Below are positions 10,601 through 19,797 of a DNA stretch of 64,000 nucleotides, piece after piece. Made by a program: the position numbers and the translations under genes. The stretch spans positions 32,718,929 through 32,782,928 of the forward strand of contig OY743190.1 in assembly GCA_963555705.1 (NCBI GenBank), read 5' to 3'. The stretch comes from Ligustrum vulgare (taxonomy: Eukaryota; Streptophyta; Magnoliopsida; Lamiales; Oleaceae). Every line of letters begins with the position of its first letter. Positions within the stretch are counted from its first letter, which is position 1. Under the pieces are notes generated by a model. The model made no database searches and had not been told where the DNA came from. It saw only the letters and a list, made by a program, of their open reading frames with translations.

Positions 10601-10677
10601 TGAGCATTGGAATTTGACATGGTGTGCAAGTGTGAAAGTGTTCTCACAAGAATAATTTTCACTCGTGTTTCACTCAA
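7378..10677 (-). CDS. Fused gypsy polyprotein lacking RT and integrase core (1099 codons, open)
   Basis: One uninterrupted frame. In order: a short basic N-terminus with three imperfect repeats (about residues 85-175, cores QNGSL, QNSSLH, MKTSSFH) and no zinc knuckle; an aspartic-protease domain near 205-310 (CLVNDRPCSLMIDG, LGRPW), with IDGE-I where relatives have a second Gly; a Lys/Glu-rich linker (about 330-420); the tail of RNase H (KFMETF, GKENG, about 470-500); a Cys-rich segment of unknown origin (about 530-660); an integrase zinc-finger remnant (about 690-730) in which both His are Arg but CSKCRTC is kept; a collapsed integrase core; and a C-terminal tail with NAYKLTLHGEY and GPMTRS. 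RT is absent. The frame stays open across deletions that should have scrambled it. It ends inside the 3' LTR. A second Met at 10620 is an alternative start. Whether it is translated is unknown. Confidence 0.85.
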   Translation of the reverse strand: MSETRVKIILVRTLSHLHTMSNSNAQTHDLNYLLQNLSTTMARQMEKSRGELENLGKRGESTSNRGGEEMMCSRRRVRDNLGDVVYRDGVRKQNGSLNRKRRDGLEGRRNGVDENIDSVRMQNSSLHGMGISGEVEEDWRMGRRRREWIDRSGNGMDEKIDIEQMKTSSFHRREGSGSREVVKEMNARPPQSLAHANEMEEHGEDNFYTRCLVNDRPCSLMIDGEIDTNLVSASRVEKFGLPVMRHPSPYLLQRLNDYGEVRVSEQVLLTFHIGTYSDQILCDVVPLHTTHIILGRPWQCERNVNLDRRRNRCSFKMNGKKVVILSLSSEEVCKDQMKLKKEFEEEKEKEKEKEEDEGEDRKTKEPSIDKIEENKNESKRVGATSLEKGEAMRVGAMTPEKGEVRKEPRVEDSTSEKGEEVMSATKKIERKDHPEMFFTLEYFDTSLPSFVMSLLQEIVRPTYQGNKELQKHALWKKFMETFSYNNEYNRGKENGITNATSRRYAPNHSLNARLLCCEYIRGLYDLDIDLISVLLTCENVTCGRDHCHDECLICKCNFLHVPNCISTKSLCENVAFSTLHGHVESLFCENMLDVHICSLKKLLARGVHGRNLLRCLGDNRTSLLTFLDAPSFYFEHVKGMHVNNPNLLNIYESCCERYFDEFYGHDNYLFWKIGLFLFKCAMCKLLMGEARDSCLMGRFKINGVLGVLCDQFYWPILKIGVEHVCTCSKCRTCKMAKFKFFPQEFHTYLPIMSKPGSTTSMNFIVGLLGTKKEDEAIFVIVGRRIKMSRLIACYETNKVINLANLFFQEVVHLHEVGANFVVVKFACDLIDHHNSKFSPLKIACDFNLLTLLNFMHMFIGERVGLGGHENAPLVKPLCRRLELPFRGIGIQCISNANHGRKHIPFDPGGWMYSHSWKERPPDQIKSKMLLCSVGTSQAFGNAYKLTLHGEYEISVTFIVSEFSIFIVGADSRSNLFRDGGDDENREGPTSTHEPVIHNVARSKFKEFHDSAFKQDSRSNPFQEGGDDENRESQTSMHVPVGPMTRSEVEEVQDSRLNNVNKSRKASQESSWSQKENEIGNSQFRSTETNSGRPKVCRVF
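7601..7613 (-). other. Polypurine tract (plus-strand primer site)
   Basis: On the element strand AAGAGGGAGGGGA lies directly against the TG of the 3' LTR. It is coding sequence at the same time, giving the residues QEGGD of the long ORF. A second purine run with its own copy of the LTR start lies 135 bp upstream (7722-7746). Confidence 0.85.
7614..7770 (-). repeat. Duplicated PPT/LTR-start module upstream of the 3' LTR
   Basis: On the element strand the sequence GATTCGAGGTCGAATC followed by a purine run and TGATGAGAATCGGG occurs twice: at 7722-7766 and again at the true PPT/LTR junction (7587-7636). The outer copy continues with about 85 bp of diverged LTR-like sequence. In protein terms it gives two DSRSN-GGDDENRE units. 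This looks like an old tandem duplication of the PPT plus LTR edge. Confidence 0.6.
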
Positions 10678-11499
10678 TTTAGGCTTTTACCCTCTATTGA
10701 GCTCACCATTCTTGCATTTTTCCACTCAAAATCTCCTCTCTCAAGTTCTCCAAGGAAGGTAATCAACTAAACCACAAAGTATAATTCTTGTAGAGTTAAA
10801 GAAATCACCAACAAGGAAGAAGGAATTTAGAACAAATAGACACAAATAGCAAGTAGAATTTATGTGCTTGCTATACTCAAAAGGAACAATATTTATGTGG
10901 GATAAGATGCTAGGATTACAATTTCAACAATGGGATTGAATAACCACAAGTATTAGACAAGGCATATATGTAGAGCAAATAAGCACAAGAGTGTAAATTT
11001 CAATGAAGCAATTTAGCAAACACTTTGTACTCAATATTGAAGTGGCCTTGAATGTGTATTATGTGGATATATGAATAAATCCCCAACAACCCAAATGTAG
11101 TAAGGAATGAATGATCAACAATAACAATGTAAGGAACAAATGATATGTGGAATAAGATGTTGATAACACAATCTCAACAATGGGAATTGGATAGCCCCAA
11201 GCAATTAGCAATATATGGGCATTGAACAACAAAGCATTAATGGAGTATTTTTCATTGAGACAATTTATCAAACACTTTGGATACACAATTTGGAAAGTGT
11301 AGGTTTTGTAAGTGTTTGGCTAATGGAAACCCCCAACAATGCAACAATCAATATACCCAATATGTAGGAATCAAGAATTACTCATAGGCATATGAAATTT
11401 TCCAATTTTTCTTTTCAAATTTTCGGATTTTTTTTTTCCTCTCACAATGACAAGAACAACAACAAGAAAGTAAAGATAGTTTTACCAAATTAGAGTCAA
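10678..11499 (-). other. gypsy untranslated leader with internal duplication
   Basis: Lies between primer site and ORF and has no coding potential. Two diverged copies of a roughly 180-bp unit are visible at about 10885-11060 and 11135-11320; both contain 'tcaacaatggga', a 'gca...caat' segment and 'aaacacttt'. Leaders of this kind usually carry packaging and dimerisation signals, which is an inference here. Confidence 0.6.
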
Positions 11500-11511
11500 G
11501 CTCTGATACCA
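11500..11511 (-). other. Primer binding site complementary to initiator-Met tRNA
   Basis: On the element strand TGGTATCAGAGC starts two bases after the 5' LTR end. It is the standard plant tRNA-iMet primer site and fixes the element orientation as minus. Confidence 0.92.
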
Positions 11512-11513
11512 AA

Positions 11514-12318
11514 TGATGCGAACCCCTTCGGCGCGATGACCGAAAATTCCCACAACAATTTTAATACCAACCCAAGAAAGCTAAAGTGGTAAATAAATGG
11601 ATAAACACCTTAACCCAAGTTTAATTCTAACCCAAAATTCAAGGATTAACAAACCCTAGCCCAATGGGGGTCACTTAAACAAATTCCAAGGTGGCGGAAA
11701 ATAAACAACAACACAAGAAGAACAATACTCAAGCAAAGTTGATTAAATTCCAAGAAGATACAAGATCAAAGAGGTTTAACCTTACCTCAAGAAGGGGGAT
11801 TTCAAGCCCTAGCTCTCAAGAGCTCTCTAATGAACAAACCAAGTTATCTTTACAAATGAAAGAAAAAGAGTATATAATGTACAAAATTGGGCAAAATGTG
11901 CAAATTTCGGAAATTGCAACAAAACCCCGTTTTTGTGGAAATTGCAAGAAAAACCCCGCTATTTCATTTCGGAGGACTTTCGGTCGACCGAAAGATAAGT
12001 TTCGGTCGACCGAACTTTTTTCGGTCGATCTCATGGTCGACCGAAACTGGACTTTCGGTCGACCTCTGCTCATCCGATACTGACTGAGGCTTGATTCAAA
12101 AAACTCTGCAGACTTTCGGTCGACCGGAATTAGTTTCGGTCGACCGAAATTGGCTGTTTCCAATTTCGTTTTCTTTTTGGCTCCAACTTGATTCTCGACT
12201 TGCTTTTCTTGATTTATTCACATTGTTTAGCCTCGAATCTTGAACCTCTTCAAATTCGGATCTCGTCATGGGTCCCACGGGTACGTACATCGAGGTTTGA
12301 CTTTCCCGATTCTCATCA
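11514..12318 (-). repeat. gypsy 5' LTR
   Basis: 805 bp with the same ends as the 3' LTR. Examples of differences are GGCGCG here against GGGGCG at 6814, TCGACC against TTGACC in the last palindrome, and GTACAT against GTGCAT near the U3 start. It would carry the promoter for the full transcript. Confidence 0.93.
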
Positions 12319-12323
12319 ATAAG
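12319..12323. repeat. gypsy target-site duplication, right copy
   Basis: ATAAG directly after the CA end of the LTR; identical to 6791-6795. Copia coding sequence resumes immediately after it. Confidence 0.93.
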
Positions 12324-13765
12324 CATATGGAAGATAATAAAATTTGGGATCTTGTCCCATTACCAGAAGGTACGAAGCCCATTGGTCTTAAATGGATTTT
12401 TAAACCAAGAAGGATTCGAAAGGTAATGTGGAAAGATATAAGGTTCGTCTTGTATCTAAGGGTTTTACACAGATTGATGACATTGACTATAAAGAGACTT
12501 TCTCTTCGGTTTCAATGAAAGACTCTTTCAGAAAAGTTAGGTTGTTGCACATTTTGACCTCGAGTTACATCAAATGGATGTTAAGATGACGTTTCTCAAT
12601 GGAGACATTGATGAGACGGTTTGCAAATTAAAGAAATCCATTTATGTGCTCAAGCCAGCTTCTCGTTAAGGGTAATACAAATTTCATCAAGTAATTATCT
12701 CATTTGGTCTTAAGATTGATGTTGTTGATGATTGTATGTATTACAAGTTCAGTGGGAGTAAGTATAATGTCCTGGTTTTATATGTTGATTATTGTTTGCC
12801 ACTAATGATATAGGCATGTCACATAAAATTATGAGATTTTTTGTCAAGGAATTTTGAGATTAAAAATCTTGGTGACGTCTCTTTTGTATTAAGGATTCAG
12901 ATACACCGGGATTGTTCTCGGGGTATTCTTGAATTGTCACGAAAGTGCTATATCGATAAAGTGCTTAAGAGGTTTGGCATGCAAGACAGTAAATCAGGGG
13001 ACACCCCTATCGCTAAGGGAGACAATTTAGTCTCAACTAATGCCCGAAAAGTTATCTTGAAGTTAAAGAAATGCAGAGGATCCCATATAGTTAAGCTATA
13101 GAAAGTCTGATGTATGCTCAAATTTGTATGCGTTCGGATATTGCATGCATTATTGGGATACTAAGGAGATATTTAAGTAACCCTGGGATGGATCATTTGG
13201 AAAGCAGCCAAACATGGGTTATAAGGTATTTAAAGAGAACAAAAGATTACATGCTCACATACAGAAAATCGGATCAGTTGGAGATCATATGGTATTATGA
13301 TTCCGATTTTTACTAGATGCCAAGAAACTAAAAGATCCACATAAGGCTACATTTATCTGCTTGTTGGAGGAGCTATTTCTGGATGGAGTGCTTAACAGAC
13401 ACTTTAGCTTCTTTCACTTGGTAGCACAGTTGTAGCATTTTTGGGGGCATCTAATTATGGAATATAGCTGCGAAATTTTGTCACTGGGTTGCATATTCTG
13501 TACGGTATAGAAAGATCACTAAAGTTATATTGTGACAATAACTCAGCAGATTTATATTCCAGTAACAACAGGAGCTCAACTAAGTCAAAATACATTGACA
13601 TAAGTTCCTAGTTGTGAAGGATACAGTTCAGAGTAGACATGTGTCAATAAGAGCACATTGGGACAAACTCCATAATTGCGGATCAGCTTACTGAAGTATT
13701 ACAACCCAAGGTCTTTCATGAGCACATTACTCATATGGGTGTTGTAGTTCTTAAGGATATTCGAT
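12324..13765 (+). pseudogene. copia reverse transcriptase and RNase H, broken
   Basis: Opens with MEDNKIWDLVPLPEGTKPIG, the classic copia RT entry, then GLKWIF, LNGDIDET (frame-shifted), KKSIYVLK, the YVDD region, NFEIKNLGDVSFVL-IQIHRD (about 12845-12910), SYIDKVLKRFGMQD-like sequence, MYAQICMRSDIACIIGILRR (13110-13170), RYLKRTKDYML, and the RNase H part to 13765 ending near VFHEH and HMGV. The catalytic YVDD is damaged (reads YVDY then shifts), and at least six frameshifts or stops are present. It is inactive and well decayed compared with the gypsy inside it. Confidence 0.85.
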
Positions 13766-14185
13766 TTCAGTGGGAGTTTGTATTTTGGGTGCATTAGACA
13801 CATTTACTGTCCTTTTGGATACGGTTTAAAGTTAAAGTTATTTACAGCTGTAAGGTTTTATGTTTATTATCTCTGAACTTGTTTAAGGATGATCTCACTT
13901 AAGTCGGACCAGTTGGAAATAGGCATGTTGAAGATCACATTACATGTAATTTCCATGCTACACATCCATACTTGATACATGTCATTCAGTTACGTCGATA
14001 TACGTGACCATTGATAGGTTTAGTTACGATTAATGTAGCGAAATTCGCTTTGATCCTATGTTGATATAATTGATGGACCGGATTGTTTGGGGATGCATTC
14101 AGTAATGATAGCAAAATTCTGAATACTCATAAGGTTATGATTGATACACAATTGTAAGGTTACACATATAGCCCAAGTGGGAGAT
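13766..14185 (+). other. copia 3' untranslated region and polypurine tract
   Basis: Non-coding stretch between the end of RNase H and the 3' LTR; 'cagtgggagtttg' near 13770 and 'caagtgggagat' at 14173-14184 are two purine tracts. The second abuts the LTR start TGTAAGG and is the functional position. Confidence 0.65.
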
Positions 14186-14638
14186 TGTAAGGATTTTAAT
14201 CAATCGTGTGGGCTTATATGTGAATTATTGTGTATTGAATAAAAGGTTATCAATTTTGGTTAAGCCCATTTAAAGTGATCTAATAAGGATTTGGTATATT
14301 GAGCTTTAATGCATCTAATTAATGTATGGGCTTTTATATGCAGATACCAGGTCATTACCTAATTCATGATGGGCCGGATTGGTTAACTGGAAATACAGTA
14401 TATAAAGTCGGTTATGGTCCCTGAATCGTACATATTGTTCATTCCTTTTGACATCCCATCATCAGAGAGAAAATACGGACTACGTATCGATTTAGAAGAT
14501 CCGACCGCCGAATCGTTTATCATGAATCACGTTTGATTAAGGTACGCTTCCGCTTCAGTTATTTAATTCTTGATAATTCAGCATGATGATTTATTTTGGA
14601 TCATAGATAAATAATTATCTATGATAAATTTTCTAACA
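14186..14638 (+). repeat. copia 3' LTR (453 bp)
   Basis: Starts TGTAAGGATT right after the purine tract and ends TTCTAACA. It contains a TATA-like 'tatataaag' near 14400. No second copy is found in the window, so LTR divergence cannot be measured. Confidence 0.75.
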
Positions 14639-14759
14639 GTCACTTCTTAGCAATTATTCCCCCGACTTGGTTTTCATATCGGAGAAAAAGTTATATGGTT
14701 CTTCCACGTCCAGCTTAAAATATAAACTGAAACTTGATAATTACTTTGTTGTGAATTGC

Positions 14760-16645
14760 TGAGGTCGAAGTAGGGGTTTGGTACTCCTTTGGAATGATGT
14801 TTGGGTAGTCTCTGTCAGTTCTTTTTCTCAAGGACATATAGATGCTATTGTTACTTCCTCATATTCCCAGTTGTGGTGCTTTATTGGCTTCTATGGTTAC
14901 CCCGTCTTGGGCGATCGTTCTCACTCTTGGGAGTTTTTATGCCATCTTCGGGGATTATCCTAATTCCCTAGCTTATTTGAGGTGATTTTAATGAAACTCT
15001 TACCTTTCACGAATGGGTCGGTTGTTCATTTAGACCACCATTGACTTCTACTAATTTCCAGATATAACTAACTAATTGTAGTTTAAAGGATCTGGGCTTC
15101 CTTAGACCAATATATTCTTGGAATAGTAAGCGAAAAGGCGAAGCTAACATTTGGGTAAGACTTGACGTTTTGTATGTTGTGGCTCATGGAGGAGTCTCTA
15201 CCCATTCGCATCTGTAGAAAATCTGGGTTTTGCTAAATCTAATCATAGGCCGATTGATATCCGATTAAAATGACGGATTTATTGCATAAGTTCTACTCAA
15301 AGGAAATCTCATTTTCGTTATGAGTCGTTCTGGATGGAAGAACCTTGGTATACTGAAGTAGTAGATACTCACAGGCACCGGAGTAGCGGGACTTTTAAAA
15401 TGACAATACGTTGTGTTCGCTTCAAAACAAATTGGCAAGATATGGAGTGGCCCTTCATTAGTGGAGTGCAAAAACATTTGGTCCTTGGTAAAGAAAACTA
15501 ACTCACAAACAACAGCAACAACCTGAACATCTGCTTAATTCACATAATCCAGCCTCCTTTATGGCTAAAATACAAAATCTTGAAGCTGAAGTGGAATGAC
15601 TCACTATGCAACGAACTCTACTAGAAACAACGTTCAAGAACTGATTGGTTGCATGTAGGGGAAAAGAACACAAGGTGTTTCCATGCTAAGGCTTCCTCTC
15701 GAAGGAGTAAGAATAGTATAATTCAACTCAAAATTGATCATGTTCAATGGGTCTCGGATAACGATGTTATCATTCATATATATGATTCAAGATTATTTAT
15801 CTCTTCTCTTCACTAGCAGCAATCCCACTGAAGAGTATCTGGATTTCATTTCCTCGAATCTTTCTCCATCCTTGTTTGATGTAGAGATCCAATTTCTTAA
15901 TGCACATTTTACACCGACGAAATCTCAAAAGCTCTTTTCCAGTTAGGATCTCACAAAGCACCAGGTATCAATGACCGCAACTATTACTTAGCCCCTTAAC
16001 TCACTCGCAGCTGCAGTTTGCTCAACTTTGGACGCACTTTGTAAATATTATTGTAATTATTGTAATTTCCTTTTAATTGTAAAAACTTATTATGATTCTT
16101 CAGCTTTTTCATGTTTACTCCTATCACTAGGATTTTTTCTCCAGAATCTATTATAGGGGGTAATAGAATTTAAAACTTTCAAATTTTTGGTGTCCACCCC
16201 CCTGCACCAACATTTTTAATATACTGCTTTCATCAATCGATGTAATTTACTGCTTTCTGCAGTCAATGAATAATCAAATTTCAATGTATTCAAGTTTTCT
16301 TTTGTAAAGTTTTCTTCGATATGTAATCAAATCTTCTTTCGTCCTGAGGCAAGCAAGAAAAGGCGGAAGGTAGTTTGGCGGAGCAGACTACTGCCGCATG
16401 GTGACCCTTTCAGTGCAAGGAAGAAAGGCGCGCCATGAAACCAGGGCACGATGTATTTCATGCAAAAAAAATTTCAGACCCATTGGGATATTATTGGTGA
16501 TGAGGTCACTAAAGCATGCTTGTAGGTCCTTAACGAAGGGGGGTCTCTTCACCATTCAATCAGACAACAAAAGTTGTCCTTATTCCTAAAAAACCCAACA
16601 CGGAGAACGTATTAGATTATAGACCTATTAGTCTCTGTAATGTAT
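14760..16645 (+). pseudogene. LINE (L1-type) fragment: endonuclease to start of RT
   Basis: Plus-strand reading gives endonuclease pieces GLVLLWND (14775), FIGFYGYP (14890), CGDFNETL-like sequence with frame change (about 14975-15010), SWNSKRKGEANIWVRLDV (15115-15170) and FAKSNHRPIDIRL (15225-15265), then the pre-RT stretch DWLHVGEKNTRCFHAKAS (about 15640-15695), and finally RT with VLIPKKPN (shifted) and LDYRPISLCNV (16605-16640). Frames change often and stops are many. About 475 bp (15966-16440) is foreign to the LINE. The 3' half of RT and all that follows is missing, which is not the 5' truncation typical of LINEs, so later deletion or interruption is likely. Confidence 0.75.
15966..16440. 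mobile_element. Unidentified insert within the LINE fragment
   Basis: LINE similarity stops at a KAPG motif near 15955 and resumes with the same motif near 16430; ACCAGG occurs at both junctions. The insert contains no recognised domain. It could be a small non-autonomous element or filler from a repair event. Confidence 0.4.
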
Positions 16646-17936
16646 ATTAAGAAGAAGAAAATTTGGATTTTATTTTTTATTTTTTTTAAGTTAATTATTG
16701 ATTTGACTTATAATTGATAAATTATTGTTTTTATTTTAAATTTTTATAAATTAAAAAATATATATTTTAAATCATTATTCATATGATCTTACGATCCTCG
16801 ATCCAATTTTCAACGTCCTTCACCAATCTGATCTAAAAATACGATTGTGACAACATTGATCTCAACCTTTAAAATTGTGTAATGAAGGGACCTCCGGAAG
16901 ATTTCCCTTCTTTGGTACAAATCATTTTTCAACTTTTCCTCAAATTCATTTTGAATCATACATTTTTATGGGACCATCAATTTTCACATTTTTCAATCAT
17001 TTTCCAATTGTACATTCTCCGAAAAAATTCAAATTTTCACAAATATTATCTGCACCAAACAGATACTCATTAACCAAAAGTTAAGCATTTTATCAATTTG
17101 GAAAAGGATTAAGGCTATGTTCTATAGCACTGTAATATTTATAAATTTTTTTTTTGAGCTGAAACTTGTGATTAAAAGTGAAAAAAGAAAATGTGTGTAA
17201 TTAAAAAGTGGTTTAAAATTTATATTTTTTGTAAATTGTTTTTTTTTTATTAAATGGTATTTTTTTTTAAATGGTGGTTGACTTTTGTGTGGGTTAGAGG
17301 TTGAGGTTGTGTGGAAATATTTTTTTGGTCGATTGACATATGGATAGAAATTAGAAATTATTAGATGCTCTTCTGGTACAAACTTAACCCTATTTGAGTC
17401 CCTTTTTTTCCCCAAAAAAGGGTTTGTTAAGTTTGTATAAATCTTTCAAAGAATATGTTGTTAAAAATTATCCCATGTTTATCTGGAAAAATGAGATTAA
17501 AAAGCGGTAAAGGAAAAAAAAAAGAATTTTTGAGTAATAGGCCCTATTAAAAATTTGGGACCGTAATACGTACTTTTGAAACATTCTGGATCTTCAAAAC
17601 ACATTTCCATTGTTTTAACCAATTAAAGATTAAAAATCTTTTTGTCCTTCTTAAAAATATATAGATCAAATTACGGTCAAACGCTTGACATTTAGTCAAC
17701 TAACAAATTTTTTGGTTGGAAATCATCCAAATGTCGTATTTTGGCACACTTTTTAAAGAGTTACGACTATCTACAACAATTTAAAGGGAAATTCCCCTTT
17801 ACCGGGGAAGGGCATGTAAAGGCCCCTGCGCAACCCCCTTGTACAAGTAGGAGGGTCCAAATTTAAATGCTTGAATATAATCTTCATTGACTTGTAAAGT
17901 TAGATTCGTCCACCACAAATCTTTATTTTTATATCA
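16646..17936. other. AT-rich non-coding stretch
   Basis: No gene recognised. It contains a fragment (17105-17280) resembling the 'gtgattaaaagtgaaa ... ttaaaaagtggttt' repeats seen near 19290 and 44760, and poly-T runs. ORFs here are low-complexity. Confidence 0.5.
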
Positions 17937-18127
17937 TCATACTATATATAAAAGTAAGGCATTTTCCAAAAATAATTATTGACCATTTTTTCGTCCATTT
18001 TCTGTTTTTATAAATAATAAGTTCTCATAAGTGAATGCAAAGTGGATTAGTGTGAATGCAAAATAGATGTAATGTGTATGTTAAATGCGAATGCAAAATC
18101 AGGATAAATGTGAATGAATTTATTGCC

Positions 18128-18219
<92 letters not shown>

Positions 18220-18239
18220 GCACACGCTAATATCTTTAT

Positions 18240-18307
<68 letters not shown>

Positions 18308-19797
18308 TTTATATCTTTATATATCTTTATCTTTATTCTTTTCTTTATATATCTTAATATATATATAATAATAGTATAGCAGCCAAAAAACACACACATA
18401 ATTTCCAGCCATTTTTCCCTGCTATTTTAGGAAACTTTGTAATTTTATTAATTATTTTAATAATTGAATTAGGAAACTTCAATTAATGCAAAATTAATTA
18501 TAGGTGACATGTAATAAATGACTTATTGATTGTAAAAAAATAAAAAATCTATAAAAAGATCAAATTGTATATTATTTTTATTCTTTTGATAATTATTGTA
18601 ATATTTTGAAGTCAAAAAATATGCAATATAGGGGTCAAATTCATGATCTTAACGAGAAGTTCAATACAAGTTAACAAATGAGAGCAAACTCTAAATATAT
18701 CATTCTTAAAATTGCCTCAAATAATAAAGGTAAAAGTTTTACTTATACTTTTTACTTTTTTCAATATCCAATTTTTTAATTTATCTCATCTAAGTCGTAA
18801 AATGATATTTATTATTTCTTACCTAACTTCAATTTGACATAAATGATTAATTTCAAATCTTTTTTCTTATCAAATTAAAAGAAATAACGATATCCGATCT
18901 TTCTAAGTAAATTTAGTTGAATCATTTTAATTTCTACAACTTCAAGTTTCGATAAACTCTTTGGTAATTTTGAAATTAATTTTATAAATTTACTCATTTT
19001 GTTCATTTATCTATTTTTTAATTTTTATAAATTTAAAATAACACCAATTTGTAGAATATATACTACAGACTTTAACAATTAATTCATTGAATTCTATAGA
19101 AAATAAAAATAAGATTTTATCAAACTTATTCTATTTAAAAATAAAATATAGTCCATACATTTATTTAACATGGAGAAAAAATAGTTTTGTGTGTGTGTGA
19201 ATAACATGGCCATTTTCAATACTTAGTGAAAAATAAAATGTCACATTGTATTTGAAACCATTGAATAGGAGTAAGTTTGATATAAACTATAAAAATGGTT
19301 TTAAATGTGTGATTGAAAGTGAAAGAATGTAGTATAAAAAATAAAATAATTGTCAAATCAATCAATTGAGTGGTTAAAAATTGATTTTCTTTTTTTAGAA
19401 TGTGTGGTTAAAAAGTAGTATGTGCAATTGTGAAAAATTAGTTTTTAAATAATATGTGGTTGTGAATGAACATTAAAAAAAAATTTGAATAATCAATTCT
19501 ATATGAATAAATAAATTAAGGAAACTAGATAATGAACAATTAACTGTTAAAAAAATGCAATTCATAACTTTTCTTTTCTTTTTTTTTTCTTTTTGATATT
19601 TTGATTGTATATTGAATATACAATTTATGCATTAAAGTAAGAAATCTTATAGGCAGAAATGAAATTACAAATTATTCACAATTTGTGTATGCAAGTTATT
19701 ATTTTTTTTATTGTGTTATTTTTATAGGGCATTGTATTTTTACAACTTATTCAATAAATATTATTTATTCCTTGCATTACACGGGTGCGATTACTAG
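17937..19797 (+). mobile_element. Non-autonomous Helitron (H1)
   Basis: Begins TC at 17937 (TCATACTATATATAAAAG), the plant Helitron 5' style, and ends CTAG at 19794-19797, preceded by a GC-richer hairpin-type segment (cttgcattacacgggtg). No TIR and no target duplication, as expected for rolling-circle elements. The interior is non-coding; a 100-bp block near 18600-18710 is shared with 24600-24720 and, inverted, with 44060-44140 and 44290-44370, so these elements form a family. Confidence 0.65.
18132..18305. repeat. Compound (TA)n-(CA)n-(TA)n microsatellite
   Basis: TA repeat 18132-18197, CA repeat 18198-18220 with one CG variant, a short unique spacer, then a second TA repeat 18243-18305. 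The TA arms can pair with each other and with themselves. It produces spurious Tyr-Ile repeat ORFs on both strands. Confidence 0.98.

Larger units (their letters stand above)
6796..12318 (-). mobile_element. Complete Ty3/gypsy-type LTR retrotransposon, non-autonomous (no RT)
   Basis: 5,523 bp, minus strand, inserted into the copia RT gene. Direct evidence: two 805-bp LTRs (6796-7600 and 11514-12318) beginning TG and ending CA; perfect 5-bp target duplication ATAAG at 6791-6795 and 12319-12323; a primer binding site two bases inside the 5' LTR; a polypurine tract abutting the 3' LTR. I count about ten mismatches between the LTRs (near 98.8 percent identity), so insertion was recent. The interior holds one 1099-codon ORF with protease, RNase H, integrase zinc-finger and C-terminal remnants, but no reverse transcriptase and no complete gag. 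It must therefore have moved using proteins from an autonomous relative. The family is closest to plant gypsy elements whose polyprotein ends in a PMTR-containing tail. Confidence 0.93.
6110..14638 (+). mobile_element. Degraded Ty1/copia LTR retrotransposon, split by the gypsy insertion
   Basis: Fragments of a copia polyprotein run left to right on both sides of the 6796-12318 gypsy element: a gag fragment (6110-6330), the integrase-RT linker and the start of RT (6335-6795), the rest of RT and RNase H (12324-13765), an untranslated stretch, a polypurine tract (AAGTGGGAGAT, 14174-14184) and a 3' LTR (14186-14638). Removing gypsy plus one ATAAG copy restores collinearity (NSHKWID... before, MEDNKIWDL after). 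The 5' LTR, most of gag, and protease-integrase are missing, so this is an internally deleted, 5'-truncated relic. Frameshifts and stops occur throughout. Confidence 0.85.

Noticed and set aside
7378..10677. Endogenous pararetrovirus instead of an LTR element
   Set aside because: LTR pair, tRNA-iMet PBS, PPT and 5-bp duplication establish an LTR retrotransposon; no movement-protein region was seen.
11500..11511. tRNA gene
   Set aside because: Only the 12-nt primer site complementary to tRNA-iMet is present; no cloverleaf was found here or elsewhere in the window.
18025..18399. Tyr-Ile repeat frames on both strands
   Set aside because: Translation of the TA/CA microsatellite.
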